Below, in pieces: positions 6,286-13,623 of a stretch of DNA of 17,082 bases. Location: assembly GCA_947304695.1 (NCBI GenBank), contig CAMZBS010000043.1, positions 1 to 17,082 of the forward strand, in the 5' to 3' direction. Position numbers and translations under genes: made by a program. This DNA is from an uncultured Prevotella sp. GTDB taxonomy: Bacteria; Bacteroidota; Bacteroidia; Bacteroidales; Bacteroidaceae. The notes beneath the pieces are model-generated. The model did no database searches. It worked only from the letters and a program-made list of their open reading frames with translations, and had not been told where the DNA came from. The stretch's first letter is position 1. Every line of letters starts with the position of its first letter.

Positions 6286-7512
6286 TCAGAACATCCTGCT
6301 GACGCGGTGGATGCCTGCTACCAGTGCATCCACCTCTTCTTTTGTATTGTAGAGTGCAAACGATGCCCGAACAGTGCCGGTGATGCCCAGGCGGGTCATG
6401 AGCGGATGGGCACAATGATGTCCTGTACGCACGGCTATGCCCAAGCGGTCGAGCAGTGTGCCCATATCGAGGTGGTGGATGTCGCCCACCAGAAACGAAA
6501 CGACGGCATCTTTCGGCTCTGCTTCTCCGAAAATCCTCATTCCTTCAATTTGCTTCAGTTGCTCAGTGCAGTAGCGGGTGAGCTCCTGTTCGTGTGCTTC
6601 TATGGCATCGAAGCCTACGGAAAGGAGGTAGTCTATGGCAGTGGCCAGGCCATGAGTGGCCACATAGTCGGGCGTACCAGCCTCGAACTTCAGCGGTGGA
6701 CGCTCAAAGGTGGTGCGCTCCCATGATACTTGGTCAATCATTTCGCCACCGCCCTGATATGGCGGCAGACGGTCGAGCCATTCCTCCTTGCCATACAGCA
6801 CACCGATGCCAGTAGGGCCATACATCTTGTGACCGCTGAAACAAAGGAAGTCGCAGTCCAACTGCTGCACATCGATCTTCATGTGAGGGGCACTCTGGGC
6901 GGCATCGATCAGCACCGGAATGCCGCGCTCATGGGCTTTTCTGACAATTTCCCTGACGGGGTTTACCGTTCCCAGCACGTTGCTCACGTGGCACAGGCTC
7001 ACCAGTTTGGTGCGCTCGGTGAGGTATGTGGCTGTGTCACAGCCACTTGCTGAACAGATCAGCTCACCACGGTCGGTGATGGGCAGGTGCCGAACCACGA
7101 TGCCACGCTTCTGCGCCTGCAACTGCCAGGGCACGATGTTTGAATGATGCTCCATGTCGGTAACCAGCACCTCGTCGCCCTCCTTCATCTGACTTTCACA
7201 GAAGGTCTGCGCCACCAGATTGATGGACTCCGTGGTGCCACGCGTAAAGACAATCTCCGTGGTGCTGCGGGCGTTGATGAAGCTACGCACCTTCTCACGG
7301 GCAGCCTCATGCAGGTCGGTGGCCTGCTGACTGAGGTAATGCACGCCACGATGCACATTGGCATTCACATTCAGGTATTCCTCACGCATGGCGTCAAGCA
7401 CGCAGAGCGGTTTCTGCGTGGTAGCCGCATTGTCTAAATAAATCAAAGGCTTCCCGTACACCTCACGAGAGAGTATCGGGAAGTCCTTTCTTATCGTTTC
7501 AATATCATACAT
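6286..7512 (-). CDS. sufS: Cysteine desulfurase SufS
   Basis: Predicted 408-residue PLP-dependent group II cysteine desulfurase, which removes sulfur from cysteine for Fe-S cluster assembly. Visible features are YLDNAATTQKP (25-35), the EHHSN stretch with H123, D203 for the pyridine nitrogen, SGHKMYGPTG (226-235) with PLP lysine K229, and the persulfide cysteine C367 in RTGHHCAHP. ATG 7512 is chosen over 7545: it has AGGAG 10 nt upstream, lies 14 nt after the sufD stop, and MYDIETIRKDFPIL matches the family N-terminus. It is the last gene of sufCDS. No SufE or SufU partner is in the window. Confidence 0.95.
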   Translation of the reverse strand: MYDIETIRKDFPILSREVYGKPLIYLDNAATTQKPLCVLDAMREEYLNVNANVHRGVHYLSQQATDLHEAAREKVRSFINARSTTEIVFTRGTTESINLVAQTFCESQMKEGDEVLVTDMEHHSNIVPWQLQAQKRGIVVRHLPITDRGELICSASGCDTATYLTERTKLVSLCHVSNVLGTVNPVREIVRKAHERGIPVLIDAAQSAPHMKIDVQQLDCDFLCFSGHKMYGPTGIGVLYGKEEWLDRLPPYQGGGEMIDQVSWERTTFERPPLKFEAGTPDYVATHGLATAIDYLLSVGFDAIEAHEQELTRYCTEQLKQIEGMRIFGEAEPKDAVVSFLVGDIHHLDMGTLLDRLGIAVRTGHHCAHPLMTRLGITGTVRASFALYNTKEEVDALVAGIHRVSRMF

Positions 7513-7526
7513 ATTCAAAAAATCTC

Positions 7527-8888
7527 CTATCGGCACAGTTTGCAACCTTCACACTTGTTCAGCTCTCCCCGGAAGCGTTTGTCGATGAGATGATGCAGAC
7601 GGTCACGCAACGGAGCCAGGCTAATCTGATCGACCACCTCGCGGATGAAAGCCACCTGCAACAGCGTGCGGGCTTCTTTTTCAGGTATGCCGCGCTGCTG
7701 CATGTAGAAGAGGGCGGCATCGTTGAGCTGACCCACGGTAGAGCCGTGGGCACACTTCACGTCGTCGGCATAGATCTCAAGCATGGGCTGGGTGTACATG
7801 CGGGCCTCACGGGCGGACGTCAGGTTCTGGTTGGTCATCTGCGAAGTGGTCTTCTGCGCTCCCTGCGCCACATACACACGTCCTGCAAAGGCTCCGGTGG
7901 CCTGATCGTCGAGCACATACTTATAGAGTTCATTGCTGGTGCAATGCTGTGCCTGATGGGTGATGAGCGTGTTGTTGTCCACATGCTGCTGCTTGTCGGC
8001 AATCACACAGCCGCCCAACTGGCACTCTGCGCCCTCACCGGCCAGCAGGAGGTCGAGCTTGTTGCGGGTGACACCATTGTGCAGGGTGATGACGTTATGA
8101 CGCACACGACTGCTGCGTTCCTGCCTGACGTAGACATTGCTCAGACGCACATTCCTGGCATGGGTCTCTTCCAGGCAGTAGAGGTCGACCTTGGCATTCT
8201 CCCCAGCAAACACCTCGATGACCTGTGTGGTCAGGAAGTTGCGGTCGTCGGCAGCATGGTCGCAGAACAGCAGTGTGGCCTCAGCTCCCTCCTCAGCCAC
8301 GATGAGCACGCGGCGGTTGACCATCAGGTCGACATCGCTGCGCAGGATGTTTATCACCTGAATGGTCTTATCCATCACGGTGTGTCTGGGCAGGTAGATG
8401 AGCAGGCCGTCTTGTGCCAGCATGGTGTTGAGCTGGGTAATGGCATCATCGTCGATCCCAGCCTGCTGGTTATAATAGTCAGCCACACGATCGGCATGGG
8501 CAGCCAATGAACCCACAATAACCCCTTCGGGCAGCGAACTCTTGGGCAGTGCCTTCTCGTAGAAGCCATCGTTGACAATAAAATAGAGCAAGGTAGAGAG
8601 GTTGGGCACATCGCACTTGAAGGTCTGGAAGGGGTCTACGGGAATATGGAGCCGCTTCAGGTTCAGTCCGTAATCGGGCTTCATGAGCTTCTCTATATCG
8701 GTATATTTATAGCGCTCCAGCTTTTGGCTCTGACTTGCGTCCCTGGCCACCTGGCCTCGGCTGGGGAAACCGCCCGCCTTGAAGCACTCGAAGGCAGCAT
8801 CGCGCTGGGCGTTCATCACAGCCGCCGAGTGCTCGCAGATGAGCTCACGACACTCACTGTACAGATCAATGTATTGCTGTTCGCTCAT
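7527..8888 (-). CDS. sufD: Fe-S scaffold subunit SufD
   Basis: Predicted 453-residue subunit of the SufBCD scaffold, paralogous to SufB. The C-terminal core carries KCAHGSTVGQLND (379-390 region), with H381 matching the histidine implicated in cluster assembly in E. coli SufD, and the ALFYMQQRGI motif shared by SufB and SufD. The extreme C-terminus is unusual: CEGCKLC, with cysteines at 446, 449 and 452, just before the stop. It overlaps sufC by 4 nt (ATGA), so the two are translationally coupled, and sufS follows after 14 nt. SufD is assigned rather than SufB because it neighbours SufC and SufS and because a clear SufB is encoded at 14358-15815. Confidence 0.94.
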   Translation of the reverse strand: MSEQQYIDLYSECRELICEHSAAVMNAQRDAAFECFKAGGFPSRGQVARDASQSQKLERYKYTDIEKLMKPDYGLNLKRLHIPVDPFQTFKCDVPNLSTLLYFIVNDGFYEKALPKSSLPEGVIVGSLAAHADRVADYYNQQAGIDDDAITQLNTMLAQDGLLIYLPRHTVMDKTIQVINILRSDVDLMVNRRVLIVAEEGAEATLLFCDHAADDRNFLTTQVIEVFAGENAKVDLYCLEETHARNVRLSNVYVRQERSSRVRHNVITLHNGVTRNKLDLLLAGEGAECQLGGCVIADKQQHVDNNTLITHQAQHCTSNELYKYVLDDQATGAFAGRVYVAQGAQKTTSQMTNQNLTSAREARMYTQPMLEIYADDVKCAHGSTVGQLNDAALFYMQQRGIPEKEARTLLQVAFIREVVDQISLAPLRDRLHHLIDKRFRGELNKCEGCKLCR

Positions 8889-9631
8889 AGTGCCTCCTTA
8901 ATCCAGTCGTAGCCCTTTTCCTGAATCTCCTGTGCCAGCTCCGGGCCGGCGGTCTTCACAATGCGGCCTTGATAGAGCACATGCACCACGTCGGGACGGA
9001 TCATCTCCAGCAGGCGGTCGTAGTGGGTGATGACGATGCACGACGTTTCCGCAGTCTTCAGCATGTTCACGCCTTCGGCCACGATGCGCATGGCATCGAC
9101 GTCGAGTCCTGAGTCCGTTTCGTCGAGGATGCTGAGCTTGGGTTCGAGCATGGCCATCTGGAAAATCTCGTTGCGCTTCTTCTCACCGCCGCTGAAGCCT
9201 TCGTTCACCGAGCGGTTGGCCAGCTTGTTGTCCAGTTGGACGATCTTCTGCTTCTCGCGCATCAGCTTCATGAAGTCGCTGGCTTTCAGCTCGGGCAGTC
9301 CCTCGTACTTGCGCTTCTCGTTGACGGCGGCCTTCAGGAACTGGGTCATGGGCACACCGGGAATCTCTATCGGGTACTGGAACGAGAGGAACAGTCCTTC
9401 ATGGGCACGGTCTTCGGGTTTCATCTCCAGCAGGTTCTTGCCGTTGAACCAAGCCTCGCCCTCGGTCACCTCGTAGAGCGGATTGCCCACGAGCACAGCC
9501 GAAAGGGTGCTCTTTCCCGAACCGTTGGGGCCCATGATGGCATGCGTCTCGCCGTCCTTGATGGTGAGGTCAACGCCTTTCAGTATCTCTTTGTCGCCTA
9601 TGCGGGCGTGCAGATTTCTTACTTCTAACAT
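8885..9631 (-). CDS. sufC: Fe-S assembly ATPase SufC
   Basis: Predicted 248-residue ABC-type ATPase of the SufBC2D scaffold. It has Walker A GPNGSGKST (34-42), a Q-loop in FLSFQYP (81-87), the signature FSGGEKKR (146-153), the Walker B LSILDE (167-172), a D-loop, and the H-loop ITHYDR. The E-K-K-R-N after the signature is typical of SufC. The product is soluble, with no membrane domain. It is the first gene of the leftward sufCDS unit, with its own promoter at 9658-9687, and it overlaps sufD by 4 nt. Canonically sufB would lie directly upstream; here it is 4.7 kb away. Confidence 0.96.
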   Translation of the reverse strand: MLEVRNLHARIGDKEILKGVDLTIKDGETHAIMGPNGSGKSTLSAVLVGNPLYEVTEGEAWFNGKNLLEMKPEDRAHEGLFLSFQYPIEIPGVPMTQFLKAAVNEKRKYEGLPELKASDFMKLMREKQKIVQLDNKLANRSVNEGFSGGEKKRNEIFQMAMLEPKLSILDETDSGLDVDAMRIVAEGVNMLKTAETSCIVITHYDRLLEMIRPDVVHVLYQGRIVKTAGPELAQEIQEKGYDWIKEAL

Positions 9632-9657
9632 TTTTGCGAATCGTTGTTATGACACTG

Positions 9658-9687
9658 CAAAGTTACAACTTTTGCCCCAATAACAAG
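9658..9687 (-). promoter_or_regulatory. Promoter of sufCDS
   Basis: On the minus strand CTTG (9687-9684), an 18-nt spacer and TAACTTTG (9665-9658) form a Bacteroidota-type promoter. The -7 element is perfect; the -33 element has one mismatch. The start site would be near 9651, giving about 20 nt before the sufC ATG. It shows that sufCDS can be expressed without sufB. Confidence 0.62.
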
Positions 9688-9762
9688 CAATCGCATGTTC
9701 AGAAGCATCGATTTTAACATATTTAAGGGGAAACATTCACGAAGCTGGCCCCCACCCCATTT

Positions 9763-9892
9763 CAACTGAGGCTCACTTGGCTCTCAACTGAGGCTCAGTT
9801 GTGTCCTAACTAAGCCTCAGTTGCAACGTAACTAAGCCTCAGTTGTTCAGCGTAATTGAGGCTCAGTTGTCGGCACAACGAAGCCTCAGTTG
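9763..9892. repeat. Array of six 17-nt dyads
   Basis: Six units lie at 9763-9779, 9785-9801, 9807-9823, 9829-9845, 9853-9869 and 9876-9892, separated by unrelated 5-7 nt spacers. The perfect unit CAACTGAGGCTCAGTTG (9785-9801) has 8-nt arms around one central base. Units 1, 2 and 5 carry a central G, and 3, 4 and 6 a central C, meaning opposite orientation. CAACTGAGGC is exact in five of the six after orientation. Spacing is 22, 22, 22, 24 and 23 nt, about two helical turns. The array sits upstream of both divergent promoters, sufCDS and the 9986 gene. The rest of 9632-9985 holds only those promoters and AT-rich sequence. A cluster of protein-binding sites or a genome-wide repeat are the main options. 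Confidence 0.85.
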
Positions 9893-9944
9893 TCATTCTG
9901 TTGATATTCAGGGAGAAAATCGCCCGTATATAATAAAAATGTTG

Positions 9945-9952
9945 TATCTTTG
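9945..9952 (+). promoter_or_regulatory. -7 element of the CarboxypepD_reg-like gene
   Basis: TATCTTTG is a perfect Bacteroidota -7 element. No clear TTTG lies 19-20 nt upstream, so the promoter may depend on an activator. The dyad array ends about 50 nt upstream. The start site would be near 9959, with a leader of about 27 nt before ATG 9986. Confidence 0.6.
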
Positions 9953-9985
9953 CATACGAACAAAACTAAGACAACGACTTTGACT

Positions 9986-11221
9986 ATGAGAAGGCTGACA
10001 ACAGGAATTATCATGTTGGCATGTGTACTGACGGCATACGGACAGACCATGGTAAGCGGAACGGTGACAGACAGCAAGTCGGGTCGGCCGATACCCCATG
10101 TGAGCATAACTGCCGAAGGAGAAGGAATACACACGGTGACCAACGAAGACGGGCACTTCACCCTGAAGACCGCCCAGCGGCCGCAAGTGCTGCATGTTTC
10201 GCACATAGGCTACCAAACACTGCGCCACAAACTCGGGAAAGACCTTTCTCAAGTACTCAAACTGGAAATGACACCCAGCAGCGTCCTGCTGGACGAGATT
10301 GTCGTGTCGGCCGACGATGCGCTGGAGATAGTCAAGGCAGCCATGAGCCGCATCACAAAGAACTATCCGAAAGAACCCGAACTGATGCGCTGTTTCTATC
10401 GTGAAACGGCACGGCGCGGTTCGCGTTTCATCAGTGTGGCAGAGGCCGTCACCGATATGTACAAGACGGGCTACGGCTTCGGACCTGACCATGATGCAGT
10501 AGCCATTCTGAAAGGGCGCCGCCTGATGAGCCTGAAATCCAGCGACACCCTGGGTGTAAAGATACAAGGCGGCCCCGTAGCACCGCTGATGGTAGACATT
10601 GCCAAGAACCGCGACTACCTGCTGAACGACGAGATGCTTGCATTATGTACGTTTCAGCTGAAGCAACCCGTGCTCATCGGCAACCGCCCGCACCATGTGG
10701 TCAGCGTGACTCCCCTGTACCAAACGCCCATTCCCATGATGGAAGGTCTGTTGTATATAGACCGGGAGACGCTGACCTTCAGCAGAGCCGAACTGCAGCT
10801 CGACATGAGCGACTGGCACAAGGCAGCAGACTACATGCTGGTGCATAAGCCCGTGGGCGTGCGGTTCCGACCCAGGGAACTCAGTGTCACCGTGGTGTTT
10901 CAAACGGATGAACTCGGCATCAGCCACATGAGATACGTGCGCAGCCTCATGCGATTCCACTGCGACTGGAAGCGCAAGCTTTTCTCCTCGTCGTACACGG
11001 CGGTCAGCGAAATGGTTGTAACCAGTATCCTGGGCCATGGCTCAGAGGCCAAAAGGCCAAGAGGACGCTCATCCTTTGGTGTCAAAGACCGCTTCTATGA
11101 CCATGTGGAATATTTTGTCGACCCCGACTTCTGGGCAGACTACAACATTATAGAACCCACGGAAGACCTGGAGCACGCCATAGAAAAACTGTATCGGAAA
11201 GCGAAGCGTACAAACCCGTAA
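9986..11221 (+). CDS. Secreted CarboxypepD_reg-like domain protein
   Basis: Predicted 411-residue exported protein. It has a signal peptide (1-19, cleavage near AYG/Q), then a CarboxypepD_reg-like beta-sandwich (about 22-108): VSGTVTDSKSGRPIPHVSI, then NEDGHFTLK, closing with LLDEIVVSA as in TonB-dependent receptor N-termini and related proteins. The remaining 300 residues have no recognised domain but resemble a common Bacteroidota architecture, with YPKEPELMRCFYRE at 127-140 and a terminal DPDFWADYNIIEPTEDLE. There is no lipobox and no outer-membrane barrel was recognised, so periplasmic or outer-membrane-associated location is inferred. ATG 9986 is used because an earlier in-frame TTG lies in the promoter -7 element. 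It precedes the blaI-like operon but is separated from it by a long hairpin. Confidence 0.8.
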   Translation: MRRLTTGIIMLACVLTAYGQTMVSGTVTDSKSGRPIPHVSITAEGEGIHTVTNEDGHFTLKTAQRPQVLHVSHIGYQTLRHKLGKDLSQVLKLEMTPSSVLLDEIVVSADDALEIVKAAMSRITKNYPKEPELMRCFYRETARRGSRFISVAEAVTDMYKTGYGFGPDHDAVAILKGRRLMSLKSSDTLGVKIQGGPVAPLMVDIAKNRDYLLNDEMLALCTFQLKQPVLIGNRPHHVVSVTPLYQTPIPMMEGLLYIDRETLTFSRAELQLDMSDWHKAADYMLVHKPVGVRFRPRELSVTVVFQTDELGISHMRYVRSLMRFHCDWKRKLFSSSYTAVSEMVVTSILGHGSEAKRPRGRSSFGVKDRFYDHVEYFVDPDFWADYNIIEPTEDLEHAIEKLYRKAKRTNP

Positions 11222-11245
11222 GCCCCGACACATCGCCTGAAAAGC

Positions 11246-11303
11246 GCCGTCGTCTTTTAACCTCGTTTTTTTCAACTAAAAAAATAGGTTAAAAGACGGC
11301 GGC
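11246..11303. terminator. Long inverted repeat between genes, possible terminator
   Basis: The 18-nt arms 11246-11263 and 11286-11303 pair completely if one G-U is allowed. Inside them a T7 tract and an A7 tract pair around the loop CAACT, making a hairpin of about 25 bp. It lies 24 nt past the stop of the CarboxypepD_reg-like gene and directly upstream of the blaI-like promoter. No clean T-run follows the right arm, so it is not a textbook terminator; a stable 3'-end or boundary structure is likely. A small mobile repeat is the alternative. Confidence 0.6.
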
Positions 11304-11307
11304 ATTA

Positions 11308-11339
11308 TTTGGTTATTGCGAACAGAAGCCATATCTTTG
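11308..11339 (+). promoter_or_regulatory. Promoter of the BlaI-like operon
   Basis: TTTG (11308-11311), a 20-nt spacer and TATCTTTG (11332-11339) match the consensus. The start site would be near 11346, giving a leader of about 46 nt. An imperfect dyad (TTATT at 11355-11359 against AATAA at 11373-11377, 7 of 9 positions pairing) lies just downstream. It is a weak operator candidate for the encoded repressor. Confidence 0.68.
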
Positions 11340-11392
11340 CACCATCGAACTAAATTATTCGTTGAAACAAACAATAAAAAACAGACGGCTTT

Positions 11393-11752
11393 ATGAACAA
11401 ACTGACCACGAAAGAAGAAGAGGTGATGGAGAAAATCTGGCAACTCGGTCCTTGCGCACCTAAAGACGTGCAGGCCACTTACGAAGAGCCGATACCGCAC
11501 ATCAACACCATCGCAACAGTGTTTCAGATTCTGGAGCGCAAGGGATTCCTGACGCATGAACCGAAGGGACGCGGCTACATCTACAACGCTGCCATTGCCA
11601 AGGAAGACTATGGGCGCACAAAGCTCGGCGGCTTCGTAGACCGCTACTTCAAGCATTCCTATATGGAACTGGTGTCGTCGCTCGTTGCCGACGAAAAGGT
11701 GACGGAGCAGGAACTGACGGACTACCTCAAGGAACTAAGAAGCAAGAAGTGA
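11393..11752 (+). CDS. BlaI/MecI-family transcriptional repressor
   Basis: Predicted 119-residue repressor of the BlaI/MecI/CopY family. It has an N-terminal winged helix (LTTKEEEVMEKIWQLGP at 4-20, the recognition region INTIATVFQILERKGFL at 37-53, and a wing at 54-66) and a C-terminal dimerisation helix region (about 75-119). In staphylococcal BlaI, induction is cleavage at an Asn-Phe bond; no N-F pair is present here, so any cleavage site must differ. The M56 gene starts 4 nt after the stop, so repressor and protease are surely cotranscribed, as in blaI-blaR1. Its target genes are inferred to be its own operon. No beta-lactamase lies in the window. Confidence 0.93.
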   Translation: MNKLTTKEEEVMEKIWQLGPCAPKDVQATYEEPIPHINTIATVFQILERKGFLTHEPKGRGYIYNAAIAKEDYGRTKLGGFVDRYFKHSYMELVSSLVADEKVTEQELTDYLKELRSKK

Positions 11753-11756
11753 AGGG

Positions 11757-13610
11757 ATGGCAGCATTTATCATTTATATCATAAGATGGGGCGTGGCACT
11801 GACGCTTCTCTACTCACTCTTCGGACTGGTCATGAAGCGCGAGACACTTCACGGTGTGAACCGTGTAGTGCTGCTGGTCATACTGACAGCCAGCATGGTG
11901 CTGCCCTTGTGCCAGATAGAGGCTCCACGGGCAAACATTGTGACACAGAGCCGTGACAGGATTGAGCATCAGATTAACAGGAACCTCACCACCAGTCCCT
12001 CTACAAAGAGAGAGGGAAATATGAACCTCCAGAATAACAGACAAACAGAAGACACTCTGCTCTCCTTCCGAAGAGGGGTCAGGGGTGAAATCATTGTTTA
12101 CATGACAGGGCTTATCCTCTGCTGGCTTCACTACCTTTGGCAATTTGCCTCACTGATGCTGCTCATCCATCGTGCCAAACGCATAGAACTGGAAGGACTG
12201 CCCAAGCATGTGCACGTACTGGTTCATCCTGACGTCAAGACTCCGTGCAGCTGGATGCATTGGATGATTCTGAATCCAACCGATGTAAACACGCAGGCCA
12301 TCATCAATCACGAACTCGCCCACATCCGGCTGGGGCACTCCTGGGACATGCTGCTCTGCGAACTGACCTGCCGCATGCTCTGGTGCCTGCCCTTTACGTG
12401 GATGTTACGACAAGACCTGCGCGACGTACACGAATATCAGGCCGACCGGTGCGTACTGGCCACAGGCATCAACGACGAACAATATCAGCTGTTATTAATA
12501 CGTAAAGCCACTGGCACGGGACTGCAGCCTGTTGTCAACGCTTTGAACCAAAGTCCAATCAAACGAAGATTCAAAATGATGTACACAAAACCGTCCCGGC
12601 GATGGGTGGCATTGAAAGCTGCCTATCTGCTGCCGCTGAGTGCCTTGGCGCTCATGGCCTTCGCCCGTCCGCAAACGATGGACGAGATTGAGAAAGCAAT
12701 TGAGGATGTTCCTCTCCTGTCTTCCCATACAGGCAACTCCAGTTCAGGCTTATGCGAAATTCAGCAGCAAGAAGAAAGATTGGCATCCCCAATCCGCGAT
12801 GAACCGGCTAAACAGGAACTCCTGCCCGACTCCAACTTAGTAAAGGCCGACCTGAAAGAACAAAACACTGAGCTGAAACAGGCCATCGGCTACTTCAAAA
12901 AACTGGAAATGGAGGTTGTGCTCGATAGCGTGATGCAGGCTGTGGGAGCGCGGAAAATCAGGGAAGGCGTCTACGTGGGCAACTTCCAGCCCAACTTGAA
13001 CAGCGACACTTTGCACATTGGCCATGTGACGTTCTTGGACAAGCAATCCCGACAGACTGCCGGCCTTGGCCTCAACATCGATGAAAACGACCCGTTGCTC
13101 TACACCATGACCCTGCAGGAAGGAACACGCAAGGACGAAACGGGCTACTACATCCGGCAGTTGACGCCTGCAAACACATCGGTCATGCACTACGAGCGGA
13201 CGGCGGAACCCAGGCTGATGCCTGCCGACAAGTTGAAGAAAGACCTCGACAAAATGCGGGAACCCATCTTGATTGAGCAGTATCCGAAGGAAACGCATGT
13301 CATCCTGTACTGGCATGTCGACGACCAGGATGCCCCAATCGATGTTGACCTCAGCAACTGGGCCATCGTCGACGTGGAGACGGGCGACCGCTATATGCTT
13401 CGCTCCATCGAGAACTTTGAGGGCAAGCACATGAGGGTGGACGTGAAGAACCGCAAGGAAAACATCTATCAGTTCCGCTTCATCTTCCCACCACTTGACA
13501 AGAAAGTACGCAAGGTCTATGTGGGCAATGCCAAGAACCAGTACTTCAGTGAGGAAGAAATCCACGAACTGGCCAACATTTCACGCAAGCCTGTTCAAAT
13601 CATCAAATAA
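11757..13610 (+). CDS. M56-family (BlaR1/MecR1-like) membrane metalloprotease sensor
   Basis: Predicted 617-residue inner-membrane protein. Hydrophobic segments lie at about 5-25, 35-52, 112-138 and 284-303. The M56 zinc-protease site is INHELAH (183-189: H185, E186, H189), followed by HSWD and the further acidic motif HEYQAD with E226. After the last membrane segment come about 310 residues outside the membrane. These lack a recognisable penicillin-binding transpeptidase domain. Residues 513-592 instead resemble the lipoprotein encoded next. By analogy with BlaR1 it should activate on sensing a ligand and inactivate the repressor encoded 4 nt upstream; the ligand is unknown. Loop 75-113 between segments 2 and 3 looks like an inserted repeat. 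Confidence 0.9.
   Translation: MAAFIIYIIRWGVALTLLYSLFGLVMKRETLHGVNRVVLLVILTASMVLPLCQIEAPRANIVTQSRDRIEHQINRNLTTSPSTKREGNMNLQNNRQTEDTLLSFRRGVRGEIIVYMTGLILCWLHYLWQFASLMLLIHRAKRIELEGLPKHVHVLVHPDVKTPCSWMHWMILNPTDVNTQAIINHELAHIRLGHSWDMLLCELTCRMLWCLPFTWMLRQDLRDVHEYQADRCVLATGINDEQYQLLLIRKATGTGLQPVVNALNQSPIKRRFKMMYTKPSRRWVALKAAYLLPLSALALMAFARPQTMDEIEKAIEDVPLLSSHTGNSSSGLCEIQQQEERLASPIRDEPAKQELLPDSNLVKADLKEQNTELKQAIGYFKKLEMEVVLDSVMQAVGARKIREGVYVGNFQPNLNSDTLHIGHVTFLDKQSRQTAGLGLNIDENDPLLYTMTLQEGTRKDETGYYIRQLTPANTSVMHYERTAEPRLMPADKLKKDLDKMREPILIEQYPKETHVILYWHVDDQDAPIDVDLSNWAIVDVETGDRYMLRSIENFEGKHMRVDVKNRKENIYQFRFIFPPLDKKVRKVYVGNAKNQYFSEEEIHELANISRKPVQIIK
11996..12091. repeat. Dispersed-repeat-like insertion inside the M56 gene
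   Basis: The segment starts with a hairpin, TCCCTCT (11996-12002) against AGAGGGA (12011-12017). It ends with a G-rich stretch, 12060-12091, containing CGAAGAGGGGTCAGGGGTGA. Stretches of the form CACCCCTGACCCCTCT, read on the other strand, are familiar as dispersed short repeats in Bacteroidota genomes. The reading frame is kept through it and codes a low-complexity basic loop (SFRRGVRGE at 103-111) between membrane segments 2 and 3. That it is a mobile repeat is inferred from recall and composition only. Confidence 0.45.
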
Positions 13611-13623
13611 AACATGCCAAGCT

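Noticed and set aside
6270..6287. Small stem GAGGC/GCCTC at the convergent small gene / sufS ends
   Set aside because: Only 5 bp with no following T-run on either strand, so a terminator is not supported.
7513..7545. Earlier ATG for sufS at 7545
   Set aside because: It would overlap sufD, lacks a good ribosome-binding site, and adds residues not found in the family, whereas 7512 has AGGAG upstream.
7590..8510. A 306-codon open frame on the plus strand opposite sufD
   Set aside because: It lies wholly inside sufD, has a low-complexity His/Val/Gly-rich composition typical of antisense frames in GC-rich genes, and has no promoter, start signal or family resemblance.
9763..9892. CRISPR array
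   Set aside because: Spacers are only 5-7 nt, the repeats vary and occur in both orientations, and no cas genes are present.
9950..9985. Upstream TTG start of the CarboxypepD_reg-like gene
   Set aside because: It overlaps the TATCTTTG promoter element, and starting at ATG 9986 gives a clean signal peptide.
12837..13565. A 242-codon open frame on the minus strand opposite the M56 gene
   Set aside because: The plus-strand gene has clear M56 and shared-domain motifs. The antisense frame is hydrophobic-basic repeats without a recognisable motif or promoter.
11757..13610. Beta-lactam sensor BlaR1 in the strict sense
   Set aside because: The M56 part fits, but no SxxK-type penicillin-binding domain is visible in the outer region and no beta-lactamase or PBP gene is nearby. 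A beta-lactam role is therefore not claimed.
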